Source of the DNA: VGDP01 sp964530335
GTDB taxonomy: Bacteria; Pseudomonadota; Alphaproteobacteria; SP197
NCBI GenBank assembly: GCA_964530335.1
Contig: CAZGYG010000007.1
Span: 3,855-67,854 of the forward strand
DNA: 64,000 bases
Reading direction: 5' to 3'
The position numbers and the translations under genes were made by a program. The notes beneath the pieces are model-generated. The model saw only the letters and a program-made list of their open reading frames with translations. It made no database searches and was not told the DNA's origin. Of the stretch, positions 42,405 through 50,764 are shown one piece after another. How positions within the stretch are numbered: position 1 is the first letter of the stretch; every line of letters starts with the position of its first letter.

Positions 42405-44329
42405 TAGGGCTTCTGGCACCAGAACTGGTACATCGCGACGAAGGTATCGGGATTGTCGTGCTCGAACTCGTCCCACTGGCCGAGATCGAGCCCCGCCGGA
42501 TCGTCGGGAAAACGCCGGGCGTAGGCGGCCAGCACCGCGCCCGGTAACTGGAACCCCTTGAACGCGAGTCCCGCCTCGGCCAGCGCGGCGCCGAGCCCGG
42601 GCGGCGTGAACCGGTGCTCCTGGACGTGGAACACCAGGTCCCGGCACTGGCTGGTCGAGTAGAAGTCGCGATAGCGGGCCAGCGCCGCCACCCAGCCGCT
42701 CGGCTGGGCCGTCAGCAGCCGGCGACGGAAGGCGCGGATGCCCGCGGGCGTCGGTTGGTCGCCGTGGGATCTGGCATCGGCGATCGCCATGTCGATATGC
42801 GTCCTGGCCCGCTCGCTGTAGAGCCCGAGCTTGAGCGCGCCGCCGCCCCGCAGCAGGCCGGCCAGCACGCGCAGGCCCGCGAGCGGTTCGGCCATGTGGT
42901 GCAGAACGCCGCCGCATTCGATGATGTCGAACGGCCCGATCGAGGGCGCGAGCTCGAGGATGTCGGCCTGGGCAAACTCGATCGAGCGGACGCCGAGGGT
43001 TTCCGCGCGCCGCCTGGCATGGGCGAGGCTCGCCCGGCTCAGGTCGACGGCGAGGACGCGCGCACGCGCGCCGTACTTCACGGCGCACGGGATCGCCTGC
43101 TGCCCGGTGCCACAGCCGGCGACCAGAACCCGGGGTGTCGGCCCCAGCCGCGACACCGCGTCGCGGCCGATGTGGCCAGCAAGGTTCGCCAGCGCCGAAC
43201 GCGGCTCCGGCAGGGTGATGCCACGCCAGCGCGGATAAGGGTTCGCTTCGTACTGGGCTTGGACCAGCCGCGACACCGGGTCCCGTGCCGGGGCGAGCGT
43301 CGGTATCGCGGCGCGCAGCGCCAGTTCGGCGGCGGGTTCGCGCAGCGCCAGGTCGATGACCCGGCGCGTCGGCGGCGACCATCCCGCCGGGTCGGGCTCG
43401 GCCAGCGCCGCGCAACCGGGAACCTCGGCCAAGGGGTGATAGAGCGCGACGCGGAGCAGATCGGCCTCGAGTTTCTGGTTTCCGGGCCGGCCGCGACCGA
43501 GCCGGGCCGCGAGCGCGTCCTTCGCCGCCGCCGCGGCGGCGTCCTCGTCCGGCTCGCAGAACAACACGAACTCGTTCAGATAACACTGTTCGGCCAGGGC
43601 GCCGACAAGTGCGCGGCCAGCCGCGTCATCCAGGCCCTCGCCGTCGAGGATGACGCGACGACGGACCGCCGTCATCAGTCGTTCGAACGGAACGTGGACG
43701 GTGACACCCTGGCGCAGCGCGCCGAGCAGCAGCCGGTTGTCGCGCAGGTGCCGCGCCGGTCCCGTCAGCAGGTCCGCGGCCGCCGCGTCCCAGCCGCTGC
43801 TCGCGCCGCGCGCCACGACCTCGGAAAGGTCGGCCACGCACAGCCGGCGCAGCGCGATATCGACCAGGTCCTGATGGCCGATGCCGTCGGTTTCCAGGCA
43901 GGAAGCGAGGACGGCGGTGTCCAGCCGGTCGTGCTCGGCGCTCGGCAGGTCCGGGATCAGGCGCGTCAACAGATTCTTGGCCGCCTCCTCGCCCGGCTCG
44001 ACCCGGATGGCCTCGGCAAGGGCTCGCGCGGCGCGGACGAGATCTTGCCTGCCCAGCAGCAACCGCGCCGCGTAGACGTGGGGCTGCGCCTTGGTCGGCT
44101 GGAGCCGCGCCGCCCGGTGCAGGTAGTCGAGCGCGTGCCGGCTGTCGCCGTCCTTGGCCGCCGCTTCCGCGAGCGCCAGCAGGTTCCCGTACTCGACCGA
44201 GGTGCCCGGTGGCGGCGCCTTGGGCTGCCAGGCACGGACACCCGCGTACGCCAGCAGCGCTTCGCTCGTGTCCCGGGGCGGCGTCTCCAGCGCCTTGGCT
44301 TGCTTCGGCCGTGGCGGCCGCTTGGTCAA
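42404..44329 (-). CDS. TPR-containing class I SAM methyltransferase
   Basis: A 641-residue protein. Residues about 50-120 are TPR-like helices (ALDYLHRAARLQPTKAQPH), the middle is helical, and residues about 390-500 form a Rossmann methyltransferase domain: SAM motif VLVAGCGTGQQAIPCA, VLAVDLSRASLAHARRRA, and IIECGGVLHHM. The extended C-terminus (about 520-641) resembles other TPR-methyltransferases of Alphaproteobacteria whose targets are unknown. Start ATG 44329. Its stop codon is formed at the MITE junction. Confidence 0.85.
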   Translation of the reverse strand: MTKRPPRPKQAKALETPPRDTSEALLAYAGVRAWQPKAPPPGTSVEYGNLLALAEAAAKDGDSRHALDYLHRAARLQPTKAQPHVYAARLLLGRQDLVRAARALAEAIRVEPGEEAAKNLLTRLIPDLPSAEHDRLDTAVLASCLETDGIGHQDLVDIALRRLCVADLSEVVARGASSGWDAAAADLLTGPARHLRDNRLLLGALRQGVTVHVPFERLMTAVRRRVILDGEGLDDAAGRALVGALAEQCYLNEFVLFCEPDEDAAAAAAKDALAARLGRGRPGNQKLEADLLRVALYHPLAEVPGCAALAEPDPAGWSPPTRRVIDLALREPAAELALRAAIPTLAPARDPVSRLVQAQYEANPYPRWRGITLPEPRSALANLAGHIGRDAVSRLGPTPRVLVAGCGTGQQAIPCAVKYGARARVLAVDLSRASLAHARRRAETLGVRSIEFAQADILELAPSIGPFDIIECGGVLHHMAEPLAGLRVLAGLLRGGGALKLGLYSERARTHIDMAIADARSHGDQPTPAGIRAFRRRLLTAQPSGWVAALARYRDFYSTSQCRDLVFHVQEHRFTPPGLGAALAEAGLAFKGFQLPGAVLAAYARRFPDDPAGLDLGQWDEFEHDNPDTFVAMYQFWCQKP

Positions 44330-44348
44330 CTCCGGCCCTCCCGCCGCC

Positions 44349-45053
44349 TCAGTGCAGCCGTTCGGCCTTGGCCATCGCGTCGAACAGCCTGGCCGGCGTG
44401 AAGCCCTTGGCCCGCGCGGCCTTCAGCACCACCGCCTCGCGCGCCGCCTGCAGCGTGGCCATGGCGACGATGTCGCGCGCGATGTCGTGGGGGATGACCA
44501 CCGCGCCGTGCTCGTCGGCGTGGATCAGGTCGCCGGGGGACACGGTCATGCCCGCCACGGTCACGGTCACGGCGGGTTCCACCGCGTGGACGAACGCATG
44601 CGACGGCCCGACCATCGCCGCCAACATGTGGAACCCCGGCGCACACAGCGGCAAATCGCGGATGCTGCCGTTGGTCACGACCCCCGCGCAGCCGAAACCC
44701 TTGTGGACCGCCGTGTGGACCTCGCCCCACCACGAGCCGTAGCCCGGCGTCGGGTCCAGGTCCTCGATGACGACCACGCCAGGCCTCGGCCCCGCCGCCA
44801 TGTGCTTGTAGTAGCGGCGATCGATCGCCTCCTGCCGCGCGGCCGAGCGAACCGAAGGGTGCATGGCGCGGATCGTGGCGGTCACCGCGTAGCCGACCAT
44901 GGCGCCGAGTTCCGGCCGCGCGCAATAGAGCGGCTCGGTCGTGTACCCGTAACCCTGGCGCGCCGGCGCCAGACCCTCGATCGCGTTGCACACCGTGGGG
45001 GTATCGAGCTTGGCGAGCGCCGCGAGCTCGTGCCTGTCCAGGTATTTTCTCAT
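44349..45053 (-). CDS. RraA-family protein (possible oxaloacid aldolase)
   Basis: A 234-residue RraA/HMG-aldolase-type protein. GVVTNGSIRDLP includes the Arg-Asp pair that binds the substrate carboxylate and metal water, and AGMTVSPGDLIHADEHGAVVIP is the other family block. Members are 4-hydroxy-4-methyl-2-oxoglutarate or oxaloacetate lyases, or RNase E regulators; the WGEVHT insertion favours a metabolic enzyme. It is divergent from a class II aldolase gene (83-bp gap); the two may serve one catabolic route. Confidence 0.88.
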   Translation of the reverse strand: MRKYLDRHELAALAKLDTPTVCNAIEGLAPARQGYGYTTEPLYCARPELGAMVGYAVTATIRAMHPSVRSAARQEAIDRRYYKHMAAGPRPGVVVIEDLDPTPGYGSWWGEVHTAVHKGFGCAGVVTNGSIRDLPLCAPGFHMLAAMVGPSHAFVHAVEPAVTVTVAGMTVSPGDLIHADEHGAVVIPHDIARDIVAMATLQAAREAVVLKAARAKGFTPARLFDAMAKAERLH

Positions 45054-45136
45054 GCCTGCTCCTTTGTGGGCGCCGCTGGCCGCGAGCGCGCGGCGGCGCT
45101 AGGCTCCGTTGTAGTCGGTCGCCCAGGAGTGTCGCA

Positions 45137-45901
45137 ATGCCCCGCCCCAAGGCCGTCGAGCCCGTCCCCGCCGCTGACGCCGAGGCGGCATTGCGCGTCG
45201 ACCTGGCCGCCGCCTTCCGCCTCGCGCTGCGCCATGACCTGCACGAAGGCATCTGCAACCACTTCACGGCGCGCGTCGACGACCGCCGGTTTCTGGTCAA
45301 CCCCTACGGGCTGCACTGGTCCGAGATCACCGCCTCGAACCTGTCCCTGGTCGATGGCCACACCGGGCGGGTGATCGGCGGTGGCGAGACCGAACGGGTC
45401 GCCTACCACATCCACTGGCCGGTGTACCGCGGCCGGGGCGACGTGCGCTGCATCCTGCACACCCACATGCCCTATGCGACCGCGCTCTGTCTGATCGACC
45501 GCGGCCGGCTCGAGCTGGCCGATCAGGTCGCGCTCCGGTTTCACGGCCGCATCGCCTACGACGACGACTACCTCGGACCGGTGGGCACCCAGGGCGAGTC
45601 GGAAGGCGAGCGGCTGGCGCGCACGCTCGGCGACAAGCCGATCCTGTTCATGCGCAGCCATGGCGTGCTGGTCGCCGGGGCTTCGATCGCCCACGCCTTC
45701 GACGACCTCTATTACCTCGAGCGCTGCGCCCGGAAGCAATGGCTCGCCGCGCACTACGGCCGGCCGCTGGCCGTCATCGCGCCTGAAGTCGCCGACGCCG
45801 CACGCGACTGGTTCGGGCCGTCCTACGACGTCTACAAGGAGACGCACTTCGCCGCGCTCAAGCGCGTGCTCGACCGCGACGAGCCGGATTATCGGGACTA
45901 G
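45137..45901 (+). CDS. Class II aldolase/adducin-family protein
   Basis: A 254-residue AraD/FucA-like enzyme. Zinc-binding HTH (ILHTHMPYAT) and the later His (FMRSHGVLV) are present, with GICNHFTARV at the N-terminus for phosphate or carboxylate binding. Bacterial members of this length cleave or epimerise small sugar acids or act as decarboxylases; the substrate is unknown. Divergent from the RraA gene. The next gene begins 16 bp downstream. Confidence 0.88.
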   Translation: MPRPKAVEPVPAADAEAALRVDLAAAFRLALRHDLHEGICNHFTARVDDRRFLVNPYGLHWSEITASNLSLVDGHTGRVIGGGETERVAYHIHWPVYRGRGDVRCILHTHMPYATALCLIDRGRLELADQVALRFHGRIAYDDDYLGPVGTQGESEGERLARTLGDKPILFMRSHGVLVAGASIAHAFDDLYYLERCARKQWLAAHYGRPLAVIAPEVADAARDWFGPSYDVYKETHFAALKRVLDRDEPDYRD

Positions 45902-45917
45902 GGGCCTCGGGTCGGTC

Positions 45918-46427
45918 GTGGTCGAGCTGGAAACGGATCGGCTCAGGCTCCGGTGGTTCCGCGAATCTGACCTCGACGCCTACGCCGCCATGTCGGCGGA
46001 CCCGGAGGTCATGCGCTACGTCGGCGGCGGCGCCACGCTCGACCGCGAAGGGGCATGGCGCAACCTGGCGATGTTCCTGGGTCACTGGACCCTGCGGGGC
46101 TACGGGCTGTGGGCCCTGGAATCCAAGGCGGGCGGACCGATCATCGGGTTCTCCGGGCTCTGGCATCCCGACGGCTGGCCGGGGGTCGAGCTTGGCTGGC
46201 GACTCGCGCGACACGCCTGGGGGCATGGCTACGCCACCGAGGCGAGCCTCTCCGCCCGGGACTGGGCATTCCCATCCTTGGGGTTCGACTGCCTGGTCAG
46301 CGTCATCCACCAGGACAACGCGCGCTCGATCCGCGTGGCCGAGCGTCTGGGCGGCATCTTTGAGCGCCGGCTCGAGGGCGAGGACGACCACCGCCTGCTT
46401 TACGTCTATTCGCGACCCGTCCCGTAA
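45918..46427 (+). CDS. GNAT-family N-acetyltransferase (RimJ/RimL type)
   Basis: A 169-residue acetyltransferase. It begins ELETDRLRLRWF and has the acetyl-CoA loop region ARHAWGHGYATEA and VIHQDNARSIRVAERLGG, typical of Acetyltransf_3 enzymes acting on protein N-termini or small amines. GTG 45918 is the only start that gives the family N-terminus; the frame is open upstream only because it overlaps the aldolase gene. Confidence 0.88.
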   Translation: MVELETDRLRLRWFRESDLDAYAAMSADPEVMRYVGGGATLDREGAWRNLAMFLGHWTLRGYGLWALESKAGGPIIGFSGLWHPDGWPGVELGWRLARHAWGHGYATEASLSARDWAFPSLGFDCLVSVIHQDNARSIRVAERLGGIFERRLEGEDDHRLLYVYSRPVP

Positions 46428-46457
46428 CCCTTGCGTTCGGGCCCTCCGTGCTAGACG

Positions 46458-46487
46458 TTGTGGTTCGACGAAGTTCGACCACAAAAT
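46458..46487 (+). promoter_or_regulatory. Candidate promoter with imperfect palindrome before parE
   Basis: TTGTGG (46458-46463) and CAAAAT (46482-46487) could be -35 and -10 elements 18 bp apart. They overlap an imperfect inverted repeat (TGTGG-T-TCGA / TCGA-CCACA, 46459-46483) that could bind a regulator. Read by eye, low certainty. Confidence 0.3.
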
Positions 46488-46519
46488 AGACCCAAGTAAC
46501 CCCAGGTAATGGACTCCTC

Positions 46520-48487
46520 GTGAACGACCTGTTCGACGCGCCGCGACCGACCAAGGCGGACTATTCGGCCAAGGACATCGAGGTCCTCGAAGGCCTCGAG
46601 CCGGTCCGCCGCCGCCCGGCCATGTACGTCGGCTCGACCGACGAGCGCGGCCTGCACCATCTGTTCGCCGAGGTGCTCGACAACGCCATGGACGAGGCGG
46701 TCGCCGGTCACGCCAACCGGATCGAGGTGCGGCTTGACGCCGACGGCACCGTGACGGTCACGGACAACGGCCGCGGCATCCCGGTCGATCCCCACCCCAA
46801 GGTCAAGAACACCTCGGCGCTCGAGGTCATCATGACCACCCTTCATTCGGGCGGGAAATTCGGCGGCAAGGTGTACCACACCGCCGGCGGGCTGCACGGC
46901 GTCGGGGTTTCTGTGGTCAACGCGCTGTCGGATCGGCTCACGGTCGATGTCGCGCGCGACCGCAAGTTGTGGCGGCAGTCCTACGTGCGCGGCAAGCCGA
47001 CCGGCAAGCTGAAGAACATGGGCGCCGTCAACAACCGGCGCGGCACCACGGTCGCGTTCCACGCCGACCCGCAGGTGTTCGGCGCGAAGGCGCGGTTCCA
47101 GCCGGCCCGGCTTTACCGCATGGCGCGATCCAAGGCGTACCTCTATCGCGGTGTCGAGATTCGCTGGAGCTGCGACCCGAAGGCGATCGGGCCCGGCGAC
47201 GACACACCGGCGGACGCGACGATCCATTTCCCCGGTGGGCTCGCCGATTTCCTGGCCACGGTCGTCGCGGGGCGAGCGACGCTCTCCGAGCGCCCGTTCA
47301 CCGGCCAGGTCACGGCCCAGGACGACGCGGGCCGGGTCGAATGGGCCGTGGCCTGGCCCGAGGATGGCGAGCCGTTCGTGTCCACCTATTGCAACACCGT
47401 GCCGACGCCCGAGGGCGGCAACCACGATGCCGGCCTGCGCAATGCCCTGGTGCGCGGCCTGCGGACATACGGCGAGTTCGCCGGCAACAAGCGCGCGGGC
47501 CAGATCACCGCCGATGACGTGTTCGGCGGGGCGTGCGCCCTGCTCTCCGTGTTCCTGCCGGAGCCGCAGTTCCAGGGCCAGACCAAGGAACGGCTCGTCA
47601 GCCCCGAGGCGACCAAGCTGGTCGAGGGCATCGTCAAGAGCCACTTCGAGCACTGGCTGTCCGGCGATCCGGACACCGCCAACGCCCTGCTCGCCCAGAT
47701 CATCGAGCGCATGGACGACCGGCTCAGGCGCAAGGCGGAGAAGGAGGTCGCGCGCAAGACGCCGAAACGCCGGCTGCGCCTGCCCGGCAAGCTGGCCGAT
47801 TGCGCCAACGACGCCGCCAAGGGCAGCGAGATCTTCCTGGTCGAAGGCGATTCCGCGGGCGGCTCGGCGAAGCAGGCCCGCGACCGGGAGTTCCAGGCGG
47901 TGCTGCCGCTGCGCGGCAAGATCCTCAACGTCGCCAGCGCGGCGGCCGACAAGCGGCGCGAAAATCAGGAACTCGCCGACCTCGTGCAGGCGCTGGGGTG
48001 CGACACCGGCGAACGCTACCGCGAAACGGATCTGCGCTACGACCGGGTCGTCGTGATGACCGACGCGGACGTCGACGGCGCGCATATCGCTTCGCTGTTG
48101 CTCACGTTCTTCTACCGCGAATTGCCGGGCCTGATCCGCGACGGCCACCTGTACCTGGCCGTGCCGCCGCTCTACCGGCTCGCCCAGGGCGGCACCGTCG
48201 CCTACGCCCGAAACGACGCCCACAAGGACGAGCTGATGGCGACGCTGTTCACCGGCAAGGGCAAGGTGGAGATCAGCCGTTTCAAGGGACTCGGCGAAAT
48301 GCGGGCGGACCAACTGCGCGCGACGACCATGAGCCCGGCGACGCGGCAACTCCTGCGCGTCGTGGTGCCCGATGACGCGCGCGAGGTGACCGACGAGCGG
48401 GTCGAGCAGCTCATGGGCCGCCGGCCCGAGCTTCGGCTCGCGTTCATCCAGGAGAACGCGAGCGAGGTGGGCGAGCTCGACGTGTAG
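46520..48487 (+). CDS. parE: DNA topoisomerase IV subunit B
   Basis: A 655-residue type IIA topoisomerase ATPase subunit. GHKL motifs EVLDNAMDEA, VTDNGRGIPV and GGLHGVGVSVVNALS, and TOPRIM motifs LVEGDSAGGSAKQARDR and VMTDADVDGAHI are intact. LPLRGKILNV and the ParE-type spacing, without the long GyrB insertion, favour ParE. It decatenates daughter chromosomes with ParC, which is not in the window. GTG start at 46520 (VNDLFDAP). Confidence 0.96.
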   Translation: MNDLFDAPRPTKADYSAKDIEVLEGLEPVRRRPAMYVGSTDERGLHHLFAEVLDNAMDEAVAGHANRIEVRLDADGTVTVTDNGRGIPVDPHPKVKNTSALEVIMTTLHSGGKFGGKVYHTAGGLHGVGVSVVNALSDRLTVDVARDRKLWRQSYVRGKPTGKLKNMGAVNNRRGTTVAFHADPQVFGAKARFQPARLYRMARSKAYLYRGVEIRWSCDPKAIGPGDDTPADATIHFPGGLADFLATVVAGRATLSERPFTGQVTAQDDAGRVEWAVAWPEDGEPFVSTYCNTVPTPEGGNHDAGLRNALVRGLRTYGEFAGNKRAGQITADDVFGGACALLSVFLPEPQFQGQTKERLVSPEATKLVEGIVKSHFEHWLSGDPDTANALLAQIIERMDDRLRRKAEKEVARKTPKRRLRLPGKLADCANDAAKGSEIFLVEGDSAGGSAKQARDREFQAVLPLRGKILNVASAAADKRRENQELADLVQALGCDTGERYRETDLRYDRVVVMTDADVDGAHIASLLLTFFYRELPGLIRDGHLYLAVPPLYRLAQGGTVAYARNDAHKDELMATLFTGKGKVEISRFKGLGEMRADQLRATTMSPATRQLLRVVVPDDAREVTDERVEQLMGRRPELRLAFIQENASEVGELDV

Positions 48488-48516
48488 CGGAACCGCGCTA
48501 TGACAGAGCCGTGACC

Positions 48517-48744
48517 ATGCGCGAAGCGGATGTCATCGTCGTCGGCGGCGGGATCGTGGGCGCCGCCAGCGCGTACTATCTGGCGAAGGACGGCGCCAAG
48601 GTCGCCCTGTTCGAGAAAGGCACGATCGCCGGCCGGATCGTCGCCGACGTGACGCTCAAGGGCCATGCCGCGCTCGACATCGCGCCGTTCAAGCTCGGCC
48701 GCTTCGCCGACGGCACCTCGCTCGGACCCCGGCCGGTCATCTGA
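48517..48744 (+). pseudogene. Collapsed FAD-dependent oxidoreductase (internal deletion)
   Basis: A 75-residue frame that joins the two ends of a DAO-type FAD oxidoreductase. Residues 1-37 are the N-terminal dinucleotide-binding fold (VIVVGGGIVGAASAYYLAKDG, then EKG), and residues about 45-75 are the C-terminal family tail (HAALDIAPFKLGRFADG). Roughly 300 residues between them are missing with the frame preserved. The product could not fold as an oxidase, so I call it a pseudogene. It is followed after 27 bp by the ectoine synthase gene. Confidence 0.8.
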
Positions 48745-48771
48745 AACTGACGCTAACGCTGGAGAGGACCG

Positions 48772-49158
48772 ATGATCGTCAAGACCTACGACAGCCTGGC
48801 CGGCACCAAGAACGAGACCGCGCTCGGCGACGGCCGTGCCGTGACTCGACGGTTTCTGCTCAAGGAGGACGGCGTCGGCATCACGTTCTCCGACATCCGC
48901 ATCAAGCCGGGCGAAGGCCGCCAGCTCTGGTACAAGAACCACATCGAGACGAACTACGTGCTTGAAGGCGAAGGCACGCTCGAGGACCTCGAAACCGGCA
49001 AGACCTGGCCGCTGCGGCCCGGCACACTTTATGTGCTGAACAAGCACGACCGGCACCGCATCGTCTCCAAGACGCCGATGCGCATGGTCTGCGTGTTCAC
49101 TCCGCCCCTGGTCGGCGGCGAGGTTCACGACGCCGACGGCGCCTACCCGGCGGGGTGA
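48772..49158 (+). CDS. ectC: L-ectoine synthase, solitary
   Basis: A 128-residue cupin that cyclises N-gamma-acetyl-diaminobutyrate to ectoine, a compatible solute. Residues aligned with the iron ligands of characterised EctC are present (Glu59 in NHIETNY, Tyr87 in GTLYVL, His95 in HDRHRI), and the C-terminal PPLVGGEVHDADGAYP is family-typical. A good Shine-Dalgarno sequence (GGAGAGG, 48761-48767) precedes the ATG. No ectA, ectB or ask_ect gene is in the window; orphan ectC genes are known and may use an imported precursor. Convergent with the peptide ABC operon. Confidence 0.9.
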   Translation: MIVKTYDSLAGTKNETALGDGRAVTRRFLLKEDGVGITFSDIRIKPGEGRQLWYKNHIETNYVLEGEGTLEDLETGKTWPLRPGTLYVLNKHDRHRIVSKTPMRMVCVFTPPLVGGEVHDADGAYPAG

Positions 49159-49169
49159 GCCGTCAAGCG

Positions 49170-49934
49170 TTACGCGAAGTCGACCAGACCCCGCGCCACT
49201 TCCCGGTCGTAGCCTTCGCTCGCGGCCAGGAGCTGGCGGGTGTAGGGCTCGCTCGCGCGCTGGCGGCGCAGGTCCGCGCGGGTGACTTCCTCGACGATGC
49301 GGCCGCGGTTCATCACCGCCATGCGGTCGCACATGTGGGCGACCACCGCCAGGTTGTGGCTGACCAGGATAAAGGTCAGGCCGCGCTCGGCCTTGAGCCG
49401 TTGCAGCAGGTTGAGCACCTCGGCCTGAACCGAAACGTCGAGCGCCGACGTCGGTTCATCGAGCAGGAGCACGCGAGGTTCCGGCATGACGGCACGGGCG
49501 ATCGCCACGCGCTGGCGCTGGCCGCCGGAAAGCTGGTGCGGAAAGCGGAAGCGGAACTGCGGCCCGAGCCCGACGTCGCTAAGCAGCGCCTCGACCCGGC
49601 GGTCGGCGTCGGCGAGCCGGTGGATCGCCGCTGGCTCCGCGAGGATGCGGTCCACCGTGTGGCGCGGGTGGAGCGAGCCGTAGGGGTCCTGGAACACCAT
49701 CTGCACGGCCTTGTGGAACGGCCGTCCGCGCGGCGTCGCCACCGGCCGGCCGTCGAAGCGGATCGCGCCCTCGGCGTGGCGGATCAGCCCGGCCACGGCG
49801 CGCAGCACGGTCGACTTGCCCGAGCCCGATTCCCCGACTAGGCCGAAGCTCTCGCCCGGCGCGACGGTGAACGAGAGGTCGCGCACGGCGTACGACTGAT
49901 CGAAGCGGACCGAGAGGTTGTCGACCGCGATCAT
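49170..49934 (-). CDS. Peptide-type ABC transporter ATPase (OppF/DppF-like)
   Basis: A 254-residue ATPase with Walker A GESGSGKST, signature LSGGQRQR, Walker B VLLLDEPTSALDV and a switch His in VSHNLAV. The ATG 49934 overlaps the previous ATPase gene by 4 nt. It lacks the usual C-terminal oligopeptide/dipeptide cysteine motif, which is commoner in shorter DppF forms. Last gene of a complete five-gene importer. Confidence 0.92.
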   Translation of the reverse strand: MIAVDNLSVRFDQSYAVRDLSFTVAPGESFGLVGESGSGKSTVLRAVAGLIRHAEGAIRFDGRPVATPRGRPFHKAVQMVFQDPYGSLHPRHTVDRILAEPAAIHRLADADRRVEALLSDVGLGPQFRFRFPHQLSGGQRQRVAIARAVMPEPRVLLLDEPTSALDVSVQAEVLNLLQRLKAERGLTFILVSHNLAVVAHMCDRMAVMNRGRIVEEVTRADLRRQRASEPYTRQLLAASEGYDREVARGLVDFA

Positions 49935-50764
49935 GCCAGCCACGCCGGATCGCGCGCCAGCACGGGCAACGGGCCGCCCTCGTCGCCGACGTGGGGCAGG
50001 CACGCGAGCAGCCCGCGCGTGTAAGGGTGCCGGGCCTCGGTCAGCGCCCCGGCGCGACATTCCTCGACGATGCGACCGGCGTACATGACCAGGACCCGGT
50101 CGCAGAACGACGCCACGAGGTTCAGGTCGTGGCTGATGAAGATGAGCCCCATGCCGCGCCGGCTGACCATGTCGTCGACGATCGCCAGCACCTGCATCTG
50201 CACGGTGACGTCGAGCGCCGAGGTCACTTCGTCGGCGATCAGCAGGTCCGGGTCGGGAATCAGCATCATGGCGATCATGGCCCTTTGCCCCATGCCGCCC
50301 GAGACCTCGTGGGGGTAGAGCCCGAACACCCGTTCGGGGTCGCGAATCCGTACCGCCTCGAACATGGCGAGCGCGCGTTGGCGCGCCTCGGCGCGGCTGG
50401 CATTGGTATGGACCCGGTACGCCTCGGCCACTTGCGCGCCGACCGTCATGACCGGATTGAGCGAGAACTTCGGGTCCTGCACGACCATCGAGATGCGTTG
50501 GCCCCGCACGGCGCGCCAGCCGGCCGGCGTCAGCCTGCCCAGGTTCGCGCCGTCGAACGTGATGGTGCCCCGCACCTGGCCGGGGCGCGGCACCAGGCCC
50601 AGGATCGCGCGCGCCGTGATCGACTTGCCCGAACCCGATTCGCCGACGATGCCGAGCTTCTCCCGCCCCATGGCGAAGCTGATGCCGCGCACGGCATCGA
50701 CCGGCCCGCGCGGCGTCGGGAAGGTCACGGTCAGGCCGTCCACGGCGAGCAGCGACTCAGCCAT
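49931..50764 (-). CDS. Peptide-type ABC transporter ATPase (OppD/DppD-like)
   Basis: A 277-residue ATPase with Walker A GESGSGKSI, signature VSGGMGQR, Walker B LLIADEVTSALDV (Val replacing the usual Pro of DEPT) and ISHDLNL. ATG 50764 overlaps the permease stop region by 8 nt. An in-frame start 30 bp upstream is less typical. Works with the next ATPase as a heterodimer. Confidence 0.92.
   Translation of the reverse strand: MAESLLAVDGLTVTFPTPRGPVDAVRGISFAMGREKLGIVGESGSGKSITARAILGLVPRPGQVRGTITFDGANLGRLTPAGWRAVRGQRISMVVQDPKFSLNPVMTVGAQVAEAYRVHTNASRAEARQRALAMFEAVRIRDPERVFGLYPHEVSGGMGQRAMIAMMLIPDPDLLIADEVTSALDVTVQMQVLAIVDDMVSRRGMGLIFISHDLNLVASFCDRVLVMYAGRIVEECRAGALTEARHPYTRGLLACLPHVGDEGGPLPVLARDPAWLA

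Noticed and set aside
46463..46476. A LexA-like box before parE (GTTC-N6-GTTC)
   Set aside because: The alphaproteobacterial SOS box is GTTC-N7-GTTC or its complement; the spacing here is one base short, and parE is not a usual SOS gene.
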